From the NCBI GenBank assembly GCA_902798615.1, contig CADBXL010000013.1, forward strand, positions 1-64,000: a stretch of DNA of 64,000 bases, in the 5' to 3' direction. The notes under the pieces were generated by a model. That model was given only the letters and a program-made list of their open reading frames with translations. It was not told the DNA's origin and ran no database searches. The DNA is from an uncultured Bacteroidales bacterium (lineage in GTDB: Bacteria; Bacteroidota; Bacteroidia; Bacteroidales; Bacteroidaceae). The position numbers were made by a program, and so were the translations under genes. How positions within the stretch are numbered: the first letter of the stretch is position 1; each line of letters begins with the position of its first letter. Shown in pieces: positions 1 through 9,297 of the stretch.

Positions 1-171
1 AGGCATATAACGCTCTGATAATCAAAAGATAACGAAGCGTGCACCTCCCCCCTATACTGGGAGATAGGGTGCACTTGTTTTAGGGGGGAGGTGCACTAAA
101 CGTAAATTACTGATTATCAATGTATATAAGTCGTTTTTTCATTAAAAGTGCACCCCCCTCTTTGAACTCTC
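1..171. repeat. GTGCAC element, copy 1 (cut by window edge)
   Basis: This stretch resembles 31865-32039 over most of its length. Both copies carry ATAACGCTCTGA, then GATAACGAAGCGTGCACC, a C-run, GTGCAC, a G-run followed by GTGCAC, ACGTAAATTACTG, and a right end with AAAAGTG, a C-run and AACTCTC. The left terminal repeat lies outside the window. No ORF or transposase is present. It may be a MITE-like or other palindromic intergenic element. Confidence 0.7.
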
Positions 172-259
172 TTGATTTTTTCACTTACACCTCTTGTCAT
201 TCACATTCTCTCCTATGATTATTAAGCCTTTGATGCTCCTCCACTACACCCCCACTCTA

Positions 260-336
260 TCGCCCATTTGTGAATGGGATTTGAATGGGATTTGGAACGG
301 ACTTACAACGGACCTGGAACGGACCTATAACGGACC
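260..336. repeat. 11-nt periodic array 1 (7 units)
   Basis: Seven consecutive 11-nt units run without a phase break: one CGCCCAT-type unit, two TGAATGGGATT units, then four units with the core ACGGAC preceded by TGGA, TACA, TGGA and TATA. The end of the array abuts the stop codon of the minus-strand small gene at 336-497. It belongs to the same family as arrays at 24292, 31685, 50374 and 52158. Confidence 0.85.
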
Positions 337-497
337 TACTCCGAAAGCACGATTCCGTCCATCACCTGCTCATAGATTGCGCATTTCTCATCATTGGTGA
401 GATAATGGATGTTTGACACATGCTTTGCTCCATTCAAGAAGAATGACACAACAACTACTGCAACTACAGCTAATGTACTAATAATGAAATTTCTCAT
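336..497 (-). CDS. Small membrane-anchored peptide, 53 aa, function unknown
   Basis: I do not recognise a family. The 53-residue product begins MRNFIISTLAVVAVVVVSFF, a single hydrophobic segment (about residues 4-20). It is followed by a polar tail of about 30 residues ending in DGIVLSE, which suggests an N-terminally anchored or secreted peptide. The call rests on gene signals: a GGAGGAC Shine-Dalgarno at 504-510, spaced correctly from the ATG at 495-497; a TACATTTG promoter at 540-547; and a 10-bp inverted repeat at 552-580 just upstream. The stop codon coincides with the last base of an 11-nt repeat array, so the present C-terminus may have been shaped by the repeat. The plus-strand ORF over the same bases has no comparable signals. 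Confidence 0.65.
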   Translation of the reverse strand: MRNFIISTLAVVAVVVVSFFLNGAKHVSNIHYLTNDEKCAIYEQVMDGIVLSE

Positions 498-538
498 ACT
501 TTTGTCCTCCAAAATTAAATTGTTTATTTATTTCGGGT

Positions 539-580
539 GCAAATGTAAGCGGAAACTGTCCTGTTTTGCGGGACAGTTTC
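539..580 (-). promoter_or_regulatory. Promoter and inverted-repeat operator of the 53-aa gene
   Basis: On the minus strand, TACATTTG (540-547) matches the Bacteroidota -7 element TAnnTTTG. Immediately upstream, where the -33 element would lie, is a 10-bp inverted repeat, GAAACTGTCC (552-561) and GGACAGTTTC (571-580), with a 9-nt spacer. The position suggests a dimeric regulator site. It could also be a terminator for plus-strand transcription, but no plus-strand gene ends here. Confidence 0.55.
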
Positions 581-628
581 TAAAAATCTTCATTACTTTA
601 ACATTTATTATATGTTCATGTCTTATCC

Positions 629-652
629 AACTCACGTAAAATAACGTGAGTT
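629..652. other. Perfect 9-bp hairpin
   Basis: AACTCACGT (629-637) and ACGTGAGTT (644-652) form a perfect stem with a 6-nt AT-rich loop. It has no U-tract and no adjacent gene end, so its role is unclear. The rest of 653-738 shows nothing recognisable. Confidence 0.4.
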
Positions 653-738
653 CGATGAAAATAAACGCTGCGCTTGGCTACATAAATTTCCATGAATTAT
701 CATGGATTAATGATTCAAGTTTCGCAAGCTCTGAACTG

Positions 739-890
739 TCTGGAAGACAGCACCATGCGTAACCGTAGGCATACTCGACGAAGGAGAGGATGCCCACGGA
801 TAGCAAACAACAACTACATTCCCAGCCTGGAAGGCTGTACCTGATTATCTATGTCGTATGTACGGGGGATAATACACCCGATGAAGTATG
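739..890. repeat. GCCTGGAAGGC repeat element, copy 1
   Basis: This matches the element at 43115-43345. Both copies share GTAACCG followed by GGCATACTCG, GAAGGAGAGGATGCCC, an AGCCTGGAAGGCTGTAC block and TCGTATGTACGGGG. It is noncoding and runs into the end of the zip gene. It is probably a dispersed palindromic intergenic repeat. Confidence 0.65.
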
Positions 891-902
891 CAGGAGATGC
901 CC

Positions 903-1682
903 CTACCCCATCACCACGTCGAGCACCATCATCAGCACAAAGCCGATGGCAAAACCGATGGTACTATGATTACTATGCTTGCCGCCAGAGGCTTCGGGAA
1001 TCAGTTCCTCTATCACTACATAGATCATGGCCCCAGCTGCGAAGGAAAGCATATAAGGTAGCACGGGCATGAGGAGCGAGGCTAACAGTAATACTGCCAG
1101 GGCTCCGAGGGGCTCTACCGCTCCGCTTAGCGATCCGATGACGAATGACTTCCAACGCGTGTTGCCTGCCGCACGCATAGGCATGGAGATGACAGCACCC
1201 TCGGGCACGTTCTGTATGGCGATACCCACGGCTACGGCTATGGCGCCGGTAAGCGAAATAGTGGATGCTTCGCTCCCGACTCCGGCAAAGACAACTCCCA
1301 CCGCCATGCCTTCTGGCAGGTTGTGTATGGTGACGGCGAGGGTGAGCATGGCGGTCTTTGACAATCGTGACCTCATTCCCTCGGGCTTATCGGTTCCGAT
1401 ATGCAGGTGAGGCGTTATATCGTCAATCAACAGCAGGAATGCGATGCCGAGGAGGAATCCGACGGCAGCAGGGATGACAGAGGCAGGTCCGCTTGTCTGC
1501 GCCATCTCCATAGAGGGGATGAGCAGCGACCATACGGAGGCTGCAACCATCACGCCGGAGGCAAAGCCGAGCAGCGATTTCTGCAGTTTGTCAGACATCT
1601 CGCCTTGCATGAGGAATACAAATGCAGAACCGAGCATCGTGCCAAAAAGTGGAATCAGCATTCCTATGATTAACGTTGTCAT
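903..1682 (-). CDS. ZIP-family divalent metal transporter
   Basis: A 259-residue integral membrane protein of the ZIP (ZupT-like) family, which moves Zn2+, Fe2+ or Mn2+ into the cytoplasm across the inner membrane. The two signature metal-site helices are clear: HNLPEGMAVGV (the TM4 His-Asn-Pro-Glu motif) and IQNVPEGAVISMP (TM5). About eight hydrophobic segments are visible, with a polar loop rich in His and Asp (DDITPHLHIG) between TM3 and TM4. I chose the ATG at 1682 over an upstream start at 1745. It has a good AAAGGAG 6-8 bases upstream and begins directly with a membrane segment, while the extra upstream 21 residues are polar and fit no family start. The nearest gene on the same strand is 120 bp upstream. 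Metal preference cannot be told from sequence. Confidence 0.9.
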   Translation of the reverse strand: MTTLIIGMLIPLFGTMLGSAFVFLMQGEMSDKLQKSLLGFASGVMVAASVWSLLIPSMEMAQTSGPASVIPAAVGFLLGIAFLLLIDDITPHLHIGTDKPEGMRSRLSKTAMLTLAVTIHNLPEGMAVGVVFAGVGSEASTISLTGAIAVAVGIAIQNVPEGAVISMPMRAAGNTRWKSFVIGSLSGAVEPLGALAVLLLASLLMPVLPYMLSFAAGAMIYVVIEELIPEASGGKHSNHSTIGFAIGFVLMMVLDVVMG

Positions 1683-1802
1683 ATCTACTCCTTTCTTTTG
1701 TTTTTTTACGACTACAAATGTAGTCATAATTTCTGAAACTAACAATATCCAACACCGACAATTAAGATTTGTTAGGCAATAAAGCAGATGACAGGGAGAT
1801 TT

Positions 1803-2414
1803 TTATTTCTTTACTCCAATAATTGTGGCATACGAGGGTTTCATACGATGAATCTCTGTATCTACGAAACCAGAATCTTCGAGGAACTGCTTTAGTTGCT
1901 CTGGTGGGTAGGCGGTCATGCCATCCACAAAGTCAAGCCATTTGGAATTGGTTACGACGACCTCCACCATAATGACGAATCGTCCGCCCGGTTTCAGTAC
2001 CCTATAAACCTCTTTTATGCATTCGGGGAGATTAGGCCAGAAATAAACGGTCTCTACCGCTGTTACAAGGTCGAATTTCCAATCGTCATAGGGTAGTTCG
2101 GTTACTGAGCCTTGCTGAATGAATACCTGTTTGCCCAACACATCGGCATTGAGCTTACGGGCTTTTTCAACGCTTTCCTCAGAGATGTCAATACCATAGA
2201 CCATACCGCCCTTGCTACGTTTGAGCATTCGTTTCAACGAAGCCCCACCACCAAAACCGATGTCGAGCATTGTCCAACCATCCTGAATCTTAACAAGGTC
2301 AAGTCCCCAGTTGTTCAGAGGTCCGTGACTTGCGTTCATGAACTTCAGCATGACACGTCCCATGCGCCCCTTAGGATGGGCGCAGTTTGAAAAAAGTTTC
2401 TTCAAGAATCCCAT
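1803..2414 (-). CDS. Class I SAM-dependent methyltransferase
   Basis: A 203-residue methyltransferase with a Rossmann fold. Motif I is LDIGFGGGAS (about residue 52), the acidic ribose contact is YGIDIS, and motif IV/post-IV is FDLVTAVETVYFWPNL followed by VLKPGGRFVIM. The closest textbook relatives are the UbiE/BioC-type small-molecule methyltransferases, but the substrate cannot be inferred. It starts 3 bp after the stop codon of the small membrane protein at 2418-2813, so the two are very probably co-transcribed from the promoter near 2865. Confidence 0.85.
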   Translation of the reverse strand: MGFLKKLFSNCAHPKGRMGRVMLKFMNASHGPLNNWGLDLVKIQDGWTMLDIGFGGGASLKRMLKRSKGGMVYGIDISEESVEKARKLNADVLGKQVFIQQGSVTELPYDDWKFDLVTAVETVYFWPNLPECIKEVYRVLKPGGRFVIMVEVVVTNSKWLDFVDGMTAYPPEQLKQFLEDSGFVDTEIHRMKPSYATIIGVKK

Positions 2415-2417
2415 AGC

Positions 2418-2813
2418 CTACCCCTCCTTCACATATTTAAAAGAGTGCCATGCTAATACACAACCAATAACCACCATTACAGGTAGGATGACATACTGTC
2501 CGGCATTATCGGAAGGCAGTTCCATAAAAGCATGTGCCACATTGAACAATGCGATGATGACAGCCAGAACCACATTTACGGTTCTCGACAGTTTGGCACG
2601 GCAGTCGGTAAGCAGACAGAGCATTCCGCAGACAGGAACAAGGTATGAGAGCGTCATCATAAACACTATCATTCCCTGATCCACGTTGCCGTCGGTAGCC
2701 ACAACAGCCATATCCTTACCCCAGAACATCGGGAGCATATCGGTCAGCGTATGACATGCGAACCCAGAGATAATCATCAACCACAAAAACAAGATTTTAT
2801 TATTTCTTTCCAT
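2418..2813 (-). CDS. Small four-helix membrane protein, unknown function
   Basis: A 131-residue protein with about four hydrophobic segments: residues 5-24, 43-66, 75-95 and 105-122. No family was recognised. The start at 2813 (MERNNKILF) is chosen because the longer reading frame to 2864 runs through a GC-rich palindromic repeat that would encode SLPLGGEGGGP, a signature of the repeat and not of a protein. It is followed 3 bp later by the methyltransferase gene, which suggests a two-gene operon. It could be a transporter subunit or a membrane partner of the methyltransferase. Confidence 0.7.
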   Translation of the reverse strand: MERNNKILFLWLMIISGFACHTLTDMLPMFWGKDMAVVATDGNVDQGMIVFMMTLSYLVPVCGMLCLLTDCRAKLSRTVNVVLAVIIALFNVAHAFMELPSDNAGQYVILPVMVVIGCVLAWHSFKYVKEG

Positions 2814-2820
2814 AATTATA

Positions 2821-2911
2821 GGCCCCCCACCTTCTCCCCCGAGGGGGAGGGACTTTTTATACAAAATTACTATTTAAAAGCTCACCCCTCGGGGAGTTGG
2901 AGGGGGCTCTG
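2821..2911. repeat. GC-rich CCCC-GGGG palindromes (two) with an embedded promoter
   Basis: Two copies of a GC-rich palindromic repeat, CTCCCCCGAGGGGGAG (near 2834-2849) and ACCCCTCGGGGAG (near 2884-2896), flank a minus-strand TAATTTTG promoter at 2862-2869. That promoter probably serves the membrane protein and methyltransferase. The same promoter string (TAATTTTGTATAAAA) occurs at 4778 on the plus strand. Confidence 0.6.
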
Positions 2912-2920
2912 TTTCTTAAA

Positions 2921-2955
2921 AACAGGCCACATTTCACAATGTAGCCTATTTTTCA
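2921..2955 (-). terminator. Enolase terminator
   Basis: An imperfect hairpin, AGGCCACATT (2924-2933) and AATGTAGCCT (2938-2947), is followed on the minus strand by a U-rich run. It lies about 85 bp after the eno stop codon and fits a Rho-independent terminator. Confidence 0.6.
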
Positions 2956-3031
2956 AAAAAGTTTATTCAAAAGTTTTTTTAGTTCTGTAATTACCTTCAT
3001 GTACAGAATACATTTACCTTCGTCTAAAATA

Positions 3032-4342
<1,311 letters not shown>

Positions 4343-4394
4343 TTATCTATAATACCATGTACTATTTACAAGTTGCTAAGAATCAAGGGAAAAA

Positions 4395-4455
4395 GTGAGT
4401 ATCAGCCTCTCTAAGGCTGGCGCACATTTCATTTTTCCGAGTGCAAAATTACACT
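4395..4455 (-). promoter_or_regulatory. eno promoter and leader hairpin
   Basis: On the minus strand, GTGTAATTTTGCACTCGGAAA contains the Bacteroidota -7 element TAATTTTG (4443-4450) followed by CACTCGGAAA, a string shared with promoters at 4634, 8137, 24068 and 58868. The leader then contains a stem, CAGCC...GGCTG (near 4403-4420). Confidence 0.7.
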
Positions 4456-4624
4456 AAATCCCTCATCCTCGCAATACTCAAATCCAATGATTTTAAATTG
4501 CGGCATCGCCAATTAAAATATATCATTTATCATCATTATACATTATAATATATTTTATATTGGCTTATATCATCATTTTTCGGTATTTCCAGAAAAATAA
4601 TCCATTTGCAACTTTATTGCATTT

Positions 4625-4927
4625 CTTTATTTGTACTTTTGCACTCGGAAATTGGAAGAGGTCTCCTCCGCCCTCCCCACCGCTCTGCGAGCGACAAACC
4701 CGATTTTCATATTTTGTCGTTCATCACATTATTCGCGCAACTCATCACTCAAAGTTGGTCGTTTAAAGGCGATTCCGTAATTTTGTATAAAACTATAGTT
4801 TATGGGTAACACCACATGTAGGAAGGAAGCCGGAAGGCGAAAGAGCGATGAAGTACTCGGAAAAAGAAAAGTTTAGTGTTTATGGGGTAGAGTTTAGTGT
4901 TCACCCCTTGAAATAAATAATGAAAAA
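4625..4927 (+). promoter_or_regulatory. Promoters and leader of the TonB receptor operon
   Basis: Two plus-strand -7 elements are visible, TACTTTTG at 4634-4641 (followed by CACTCGGAAA) and TAATTTTG at 4778-4785. The remaining leader carries a GC-rich patch (CCTCCGCCCTCC), the string AGCCGGAAGGCGAAAG that recurs at 8192, and a direct repeat GTTTAGTGTT just before the start codon. No known riboswitch is recognised. Confidence 0.5.
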
Positions 4928-6919
4928 ATGAGAAAATGTTTATTGCTTATGGCTTTATCTGTGACGGCAGGTATTCAGGCACAGGAAGTTAACGACAGCA
5001 CGGTAAAGCAACAGAAACTGAAGGAAGTGGTTGTCACTTCTTCGCAATCTGCAAGTAAGAGGATGAAGGAGGTGCAGATTGGTGTTGAAAAGATTGATAT
5101 CGGGAAGATGACACAGATTCCGACCTTGTTTGGCGAGAAGGACATTCTGAAATCCATTCAGATGCTTCCGGGCGTGAAGGCGGAGAGCGAGGGCTCTTGC
5201 GGTTTCGAGGTAAGAGGCGGTACGGCTGCACAGAATCTTGTACTTATTGACAATGCACCTATATACAACCCGGGGCATTTCGTTGGACTCTTCTCTGCCT
5301 TCAACGACGAGGCAATGCAGACAGCCTCACTCTACAAGGGACAGATTCCGGCAATGTTCGGCGGAGCAACTTCTTCCGTTCTCGACGTGGCGAGCAAGGC
5401 GGGCGATATGAGCAACTGGCACGCAGGCTTCAGCATCGGATTGCTTGCAAGTAAGGTGGAGGTTGACGGTCCGATAGTGAAGGATAAGGTGAGCATGCTG
5501 TTCTCAGCACGAAGGTCATATCTCGACCTGTTTCTGAAGCTGAGCGAGAAATACAGGGAGAACACCATGAATTTCTATGACGTGAACTTCCGCACCGACT
5601 TCGACATATCACCAGCAAACAAGGTGTTCGTGTCATTCTACAAGGGTAAGGACAATATGGAGATTGACGACCTTGCCGAGATGCGATGGGGCAACATGGC
5701 GGTGTCAGGCGGTTGGAAATACATGCTTAGCGAGAAACTGCGCTTCAACACCACGCTCTCCTTTAACAGATACAAGAGTAAGGAGGGTTTCAATGCCACG
5801 CACCTCGACTATAAGATGAACGGGCACATAGAGCAGACCATTCTGAAGGAGAACATAGACTGGCGACCATCTGCACATCACGCCTTCTCAATCGGTGCAC
5901 AGGCATCATACGATGACATCGTCTCAGCAGAATGGGAATATCTCACCATCCACGAAAAGGAGCAGCGCTACGGCACGGAAATAGCCGGTTGGGTGAATGA
6001 CGACTGGAAGGTTGCGAAATGGCTGGAGATGTCGCTTGGATTGAGGTATAACCACTTCAAGAAATACGATGCAATAGAGCCTCGCGCAAGTATGAAACTC
6101 AACATAAACGAACTGCATTGCATCAAGGGCGGATATAGTCGCACGGCGCAGAACATTCACGCAATACGCAATTCAAGCACTTCAATGCCAATGGACCGCT
6201 ACACGCTGAGCACGGATTTCGTAAAGCCGGAGAAGGCAGATCAGGTGAGTCTCGGATATTTCGGCATGACGAAGGAAGGCGATTACGACTTCAGCATTGA
6301 GGGCTATTATAAGCGTGTTAGCGACATCTACGACTATAAGGATGGCAAGAACATGCAATCAGACATCGCCATTGAGAACATCATTCTTGGCGGTAAGGGA
6401 CGCGCATACGGCATGGAAATGAGTGCCCACAAGAATAACGGACGCCTCACGGGTTGGATTTCATACACCCTCTCATGGAGCGAGAACAAGATTGACGGCA
6501 TCAACAACAATCGCTGGTACACAGCCAACAACGACCGCCGCCATGATGTGAACCTCGTGGGAATGTATCAGCTCAATGACTTCTGGAATGTATCTGCATC
6601 GTTCATATTCAACTCAGGACAGGCTCTCACGGCTCCAAGTGCGAAGTATCAGATTGACGGCTCAACGGTGTATTACTACGCCGAGCGCAACGGCTACCGT
6701 GCTCCTGCAACGCACCACCTCGACTTGAGTGCCACCTACACAAAGAAGCTCAAGCATTGCGAGCGCCAGTGGGCTTTCGGAGTTTATAACATCTACAATC
6801 GCGAGAACCCTTACGTTATCACGTTCTCAGAGGACGACAACTCAGCAAGCGGCACAAAAGCCACTCAGACAGCACTCTTCGGAGCAATTCCGTTTGTATC
6901 GTTCTCGCTGAAATGGTAA
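4928..6919 (+). CDS. TonB-dependent outer-membrane receptor
   Basis: A 663-residue TonB-dependent receptor. A signal peptide (residues 1-19, ending ...GIQAQ) is followed by the TonB-box-like stretch KLKEVVVTSSQ, a plug domain of about 130 residues (IPTLFGEKDILKSIQMLPGV, VRGGTAAQNLVLIDNAPIY) and a C-terminal beta barrel ending in Phe-Ser-Leu-Lys-Trp. The N-terminal carboxypeptidase-regulatory domain common in Bacteroidota receptors is absent, making this one short. It is followed by a DUF4249 lipoprotein gene about 100 bp downstream, the usual partner of this receptor class. The substrate is unknown; the family takes up large or scarce nutrients using the proton motive force. Confidence 0.92.
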   Translation: MRKCLLLMALSVTAGIQAQEVNDSTVKQQKLKEVVVTSSQSASKRMKEVQIGVEKIDIGKMTQIPTLFGEKDILKSIQMLPGVKAESEGSCGFEVRGGTAAQNLVLIDNAPIYNPGHFVGLFSAFNDEAMQTASLYKGQIPAMFGGATSSVLDVASKAGDMSNWHAGFSIGLLASKVEVDGPIVKDKVSMLFSARRSYLDLFLKLSEKYRENTMNFYDVNFRTDFDISPANKVFVSFYKGKDNMEIDDLAEMRWGNMAVSGGWKYMLSEKLRFNTTLSFNRYKSKEGFNATHLDYKMNGHIEQTILKENIDWRPSAHHAFSIGAQASYDDIVSAEWEYLTIHEKEQRYGTEIAGWVNDDWKVAKWLEMSLGLRYNHFKKYDAIEPRASMKLNINELHCIKGGYSRTAQNIHAIRNSSTSMPMDRYTLSTDFVKPEKADQVSLGYFGMTKEGDYDFSIEGYYKRVSDIYDYKDGKNMQSDIAIENIILGGKGRAYGMEMSAHKNNGRLTGWISYTLSWSENKIDGINNNRWYTANNDRRHDVNLVGMYQLNDFWNVSASFIFNSGQALTAPSAKYQIDGSTVYYYAERNGYRAPATHHLDLSATYTKKLKHCERQWAFGVYNIYNRENPYVITFSEDDNSASGTKATQTALFGAIPFVSFSLKW

Positions 6920-6925
6920 GACCTA

Positions 6926-6981
6926 CCCAGTCCCTCCCCAAGGGAGGGTTCCTCCCCCCTCACCCCCTCAAGGGGGAGTAG
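6926..6981. repeat. GC-rich CCCC-GGGG palindrome pair
   Basis: Two palindromes, CCCTCCCCAAGGGAGGG and ACCCCCTCAAGGGGGAG, sit between the receptor and the lipoprotein gene. They belong to the repeat family also found at 2821, 7089 (inside a gene), 13421, 22748, 33381, 42966 and 43672. Confidence 0.7.
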
Positions 6982-7021
6982 TTAGTATTTTGATTAATAA
7001 AATATATAATTAGAAACGAAT

Positions 7022-7945
7022 ATGAAAACAAGTATGAAAATAAATATGATGAAATTTTATAAGGAAATAATAAGCGTCAATACTATTAAAAAGCTCCCCC
7101 TTGGGGGGCTGGGGGGTCTTCTCCTCCTCTTCTCTTCCTGCGAAAAAGAAATCGACATGGACTATCACACGGTTGAGCCGCTATACGTGGTGGAGGCTGG
7201 CATTTCAGAGAAAGGTGCCGTGGCACGAATATCGCAGACACAGAACGTGACCGATGAGATTGGCAAGAGTCCTGTAAGTGATGCCCAGGTTGTTATAACC
7301 TCCGACAACGGAGAGCGATGCATCCTCAAACTCGATAGTGCAGGCTGCTATTCTTCTTCAGAGATAAAGGGCGTGGAAGGGCGTGAATACACCATCAGGG
7401 TGCAGATTGGCGATTATATCACGGAGTCAACATCGCAGATGCAGGAGCAGTTCAGTATCGACGACACATATATGTATAAGGTGCAGATGCTCGAAGACGA
7501 AGTGGTGTACTACCACGTTGATGTAACTGGCTATAATACCGATACTCTCGGCTATTTCTACACCCTCGTGACACGCAATGGCAAGCCGTATAAGTGGTCA
7601 ATTCTCGACAACAAGGGATTTGACGACATGACGGCTATCAACGTGGGATGCTTCGTATATTGCGACCTCGACAAGGACAACAAGGACATTCTCAAGGACG
7701 GTGAGGAGATTGCCGTGGAGGTGCGAAAGATTGACAAGCGCACATACGACTACCTCTATGCTCTCTTCATTGCTGAGCGCTCTTCTTCAAATCCTATCCG
7801 TAACTTCACTAATCCAAGTACCCTCGGCTATTTCTCTGCCTATCACTCTATGCGTCAGAATGCTCTCAGTTTCTCGAAAGAATCCCTTGAGTTCTACGAT
7901 GATCTGATGGAGAGTAAGAAACGTAAATTTGAAGGAGAAGAATAA
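7022..7945 (+). CDS. DUF4249 outer-membrane lipoprotein
   Basis: A 307-residue DUF4249-type lipoprotein, the regular partner of TonB receptors of the preceding type. A lipobox-like site, LLFSSC, gives Cys40 as the probable lipidated residue, followed by EKEIDMDYH. The mature part begins with the family's typical VVEAGISEKGAVARISQTQ stretch and an immunoglobulin-like beta-rich region. The hydrophobic core of the signal peptide (KLPLGGLGGLLLLF) is encoded by a copy of the GC-rich palindromic repeat at 7089-7131, so the repeat supplies part of a working export signal. The true start may be the third Met (7049 or later). Its function is inferred from the pairing only: surface ligand capture for the receptor. 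Confidence 0.85.
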   Translation: MKTSMKINMMKFYKEIISVNTIKKLPLGGLGGLLLLFSSCEKEIDMDYHTVEPLYVVEAGISEKGAVARISQTQNVTDEIGKSPVSDAQVVITSDNGERCILKLDSAGCYSSSEIKGVEGREYTIRVQIGDYITESTSQMQEQFSIDDTYMYKVQMLEDEVVYYHVDVTGYNTDTLGYFYTLVTRNGKPYKWSILDNKGFDDMTAINVGCFVYCDLDKDNKDILKDGEEIAVEVRKIDKRTYDYLYALFIAERSSSNPIRNFTNPSTLGYFSAYHSMRQNALSFSKESLEFYDDLMESKKRKFEGEE

Positions 7946-7969
7946 ATCCCTTTCATGATGTTAATAATA

Positions 7970-8008
7970 TAAGAAGCATTTCCGTTTTGGAGATGCTTCT
8001 TTCTTTTT
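7970..8008 (+). terminator. Terminator after the DUF4249 gene
   Basis: The stem AGAAGCAT (7972-7979) and ATGCTTCT (7993-8000) is followed by a T-rich run. It lies 25 bp after the DUF4249 stop codon. Confidence 0.75.
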
Positions 8009-8130
8009 AAGGATGCAGAAGATACTCAGAATTGGGGATACTGACGAGTGGAAAAGCATCTATCTCATTAATACTTGGCAATTCACACTATGTACAATCA
8101 TGATTTTTGAGTATTGCGGTATTCGTGGAT

Positions 8131-8216
8131 TATCAGTAACTTTGCACTCGAAAAAGAAAAGATGCCTCTCCCCCGCCCTCTCGCATAGAGAGAGCCGGAA
8201 GGCGAAAGTAAAAGAA
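8131..8216 (+). promoter_or_regulatory. Promoter of DUF2023-flavodoxin operon
   Basis: TAACTTTG at 8137-8144 is followed by CACTCGAAAA, the shared promoter and start-site string. The leader contains a GC-rich inverted block (CCGCCCTCTCGCATAGAGAG) and AGCCGGAAGGCGAAAG, repeated from 4834. Confidence 0.65.
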
Positions 8217-8591
8217 ATGTCAGTAGAACAACTTAAAACCGTTCAGCAGGCTCTCGATATGAAGGTGCTGATGAATCATATTTATGAATATAAAAAAGGT
8301 GTGAGACAGATGATTCTCTTCACCTGTAATGCCCGTTATGAAGACTTTGCCGTCAATAGACTTCAAAGTCAGAATATTGAATATATCATACAGAGGGTGG
8401 GTAACTGCAACATAAATATCTTCTTTGGGAGAAAGCAATGCCTTGACGCTATCCGCATAATAGTGGATAAACCTCTTGCACGTCTCTCTCCAGAACACGA
8501 CTTTATAATCGGTGCTCTTCTCGGATATGATATCTGCTGTCAGTGTGAACGCTTTTGCGAGAGGAAACAGAGAGAACGTGTAGCAAGCTAA
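8217..8591 (+). CDS. DUF2023 family protein
   Basis: A 124-residue cytoplasmic protein of the DUF2023 type, which in Bacteroidales is regularly found directly upstream of a flavodoxin gene, as here. The start MSVEQLKTVQQALDMKVLMN at 8217 is chosen because upstream codons run through promoter and repeat sequence. It has no transmembrane segment. It contains several Cys (CNARYED, NCNINIFFG, a final ICCQCERFCE cluster with four Cys), which could bind metal or an Fe-S centre. The role is unknown; genomic linkage suggests work with flavodoxin in electron transfer. Confidence 0.85.
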   Translation: MSVEQLKTVQQALDMKVLMNHIYEYKKGVRQMILFTCNARYEDFAVNRLQSQNIEYIIQRVGNCNINIFFGRKQCLDAIRIIVDKPLARLSPEHDFIIGALLGYDICCQCERFCERKQRERVAS

Positions 8592-8688
8592 TTAATAGTT
8601 TACAATTAATATTAAATAATTAACATGCCTTTAGTTCTCCGACTTCTTATGAAGAAGGCGGAGGAGGGGGCCTATATAAAAAAAGAAA

Positions 8689-9183
8689 ATGAAAAAGACT
8701 ATTGTGGTTTATGGCAGTTCAACAGGAACTTGCGAAGGTATTGCTAACGAGATTGCATCAAAACTCGGAACAGAGGCTATCAGCGTATCAGACTTGTCAG
8801 CAGATGTAGTTGCGGAGAATGAGAATCTGATTCTTGGCACAAGCACATGGGGAGCTGGCGAGGTTCAGGATGACTGGTATGACGGAATCAAGGTAATCAA
8901 GGCATCTAATCTCAATGGCAAGACCGTAGCACTCTTCGGTTGTGGTGACTCTTCAAGCTATTCAGATACATTCTGCGGAGGCATGGCAGAGATTTACAAT
9001 GCCGTTAAGGCTGCCGGAGCTAATATCGTAGGTGCCGTTGATGCGTCAGAATACACATTCGATGATTCCGAGGCTGTTATTGACGGTAAGTTTGTGGGTC
9101 TCGCCCTTGACAACGACAATGAGGATGACAAGACATCAGGACGTATCGATGCTTGGATTGCATCTATTACACCAGCACTTTGA
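8689..9183 (+). CDS. fldA: Flavodoxin
   Basis: A 164-residue long-chain flavodoxin, a soluble FMN-binding one-electron carrier. The phosphate loop is GSSTGTCEGIA (residues 9-19), the flavin-sandwiching loops are GTSTWGAGEVQDDW and FGCGDSSSYSDTFC, and the roughly 20-residue insertion of long-chain flavodoxins is present. It could feed electrons to radical-SAM and reductase enzymes; a link with the nitrogenase-like operon in this window is possible but unsupported by proximity. It is 97 bp downstream of the DUF2023 gene and ends at a strong terminator. Confidence 0.95.
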   Translation: MKKTIVVYGSSTGTCEGIANEIASKLGTEAISVSDLSADVVAENENLILGTSTWGAGEVQDDWYDGIKVIKASNLNGKTVALFGCGDSSSYSDTFCGGMAEIYNAVKAAGANIVGAVDASEYTFDDSEAVIDGKFVGLALDNDNEDDKTSGRIDAWIASITPAL

Positions 9184-9205
9184 TAATTGATAATTAATCA
9201 TTAAC

Positions 9206-9248
9206 AAAAAACCACCTTCGCCATTCGCGAAGGTGGTTTTCTTTTTAT
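9206..9248. terminator. Bidirectional terminator fldA / ddh
   Basis: A perfect 13-bp stem, AAAACCACCTTCG (9208-9220) and CGAAGGTGGTTTT (9228-9240), has an A-run on the left and a T-run on the right. It can therefore end both the plus-strand fldA and the minus-strand ddh transcripts. Confidence 0.9.
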
Positions 9249-9297
9249 ATAATGCCGAAGGTAAAAACTCTACCCTCTAAACTCTAATCTCTAAATA

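Noticed and set aside
409-639. Plus-strand ORF of 76 codons
   Set aside because: It is antisense to the better supported 53-aa gene, runs through that gene's promoter and operator, has no start signals, and its composition is low-complexity Thr/Ile/Cys.
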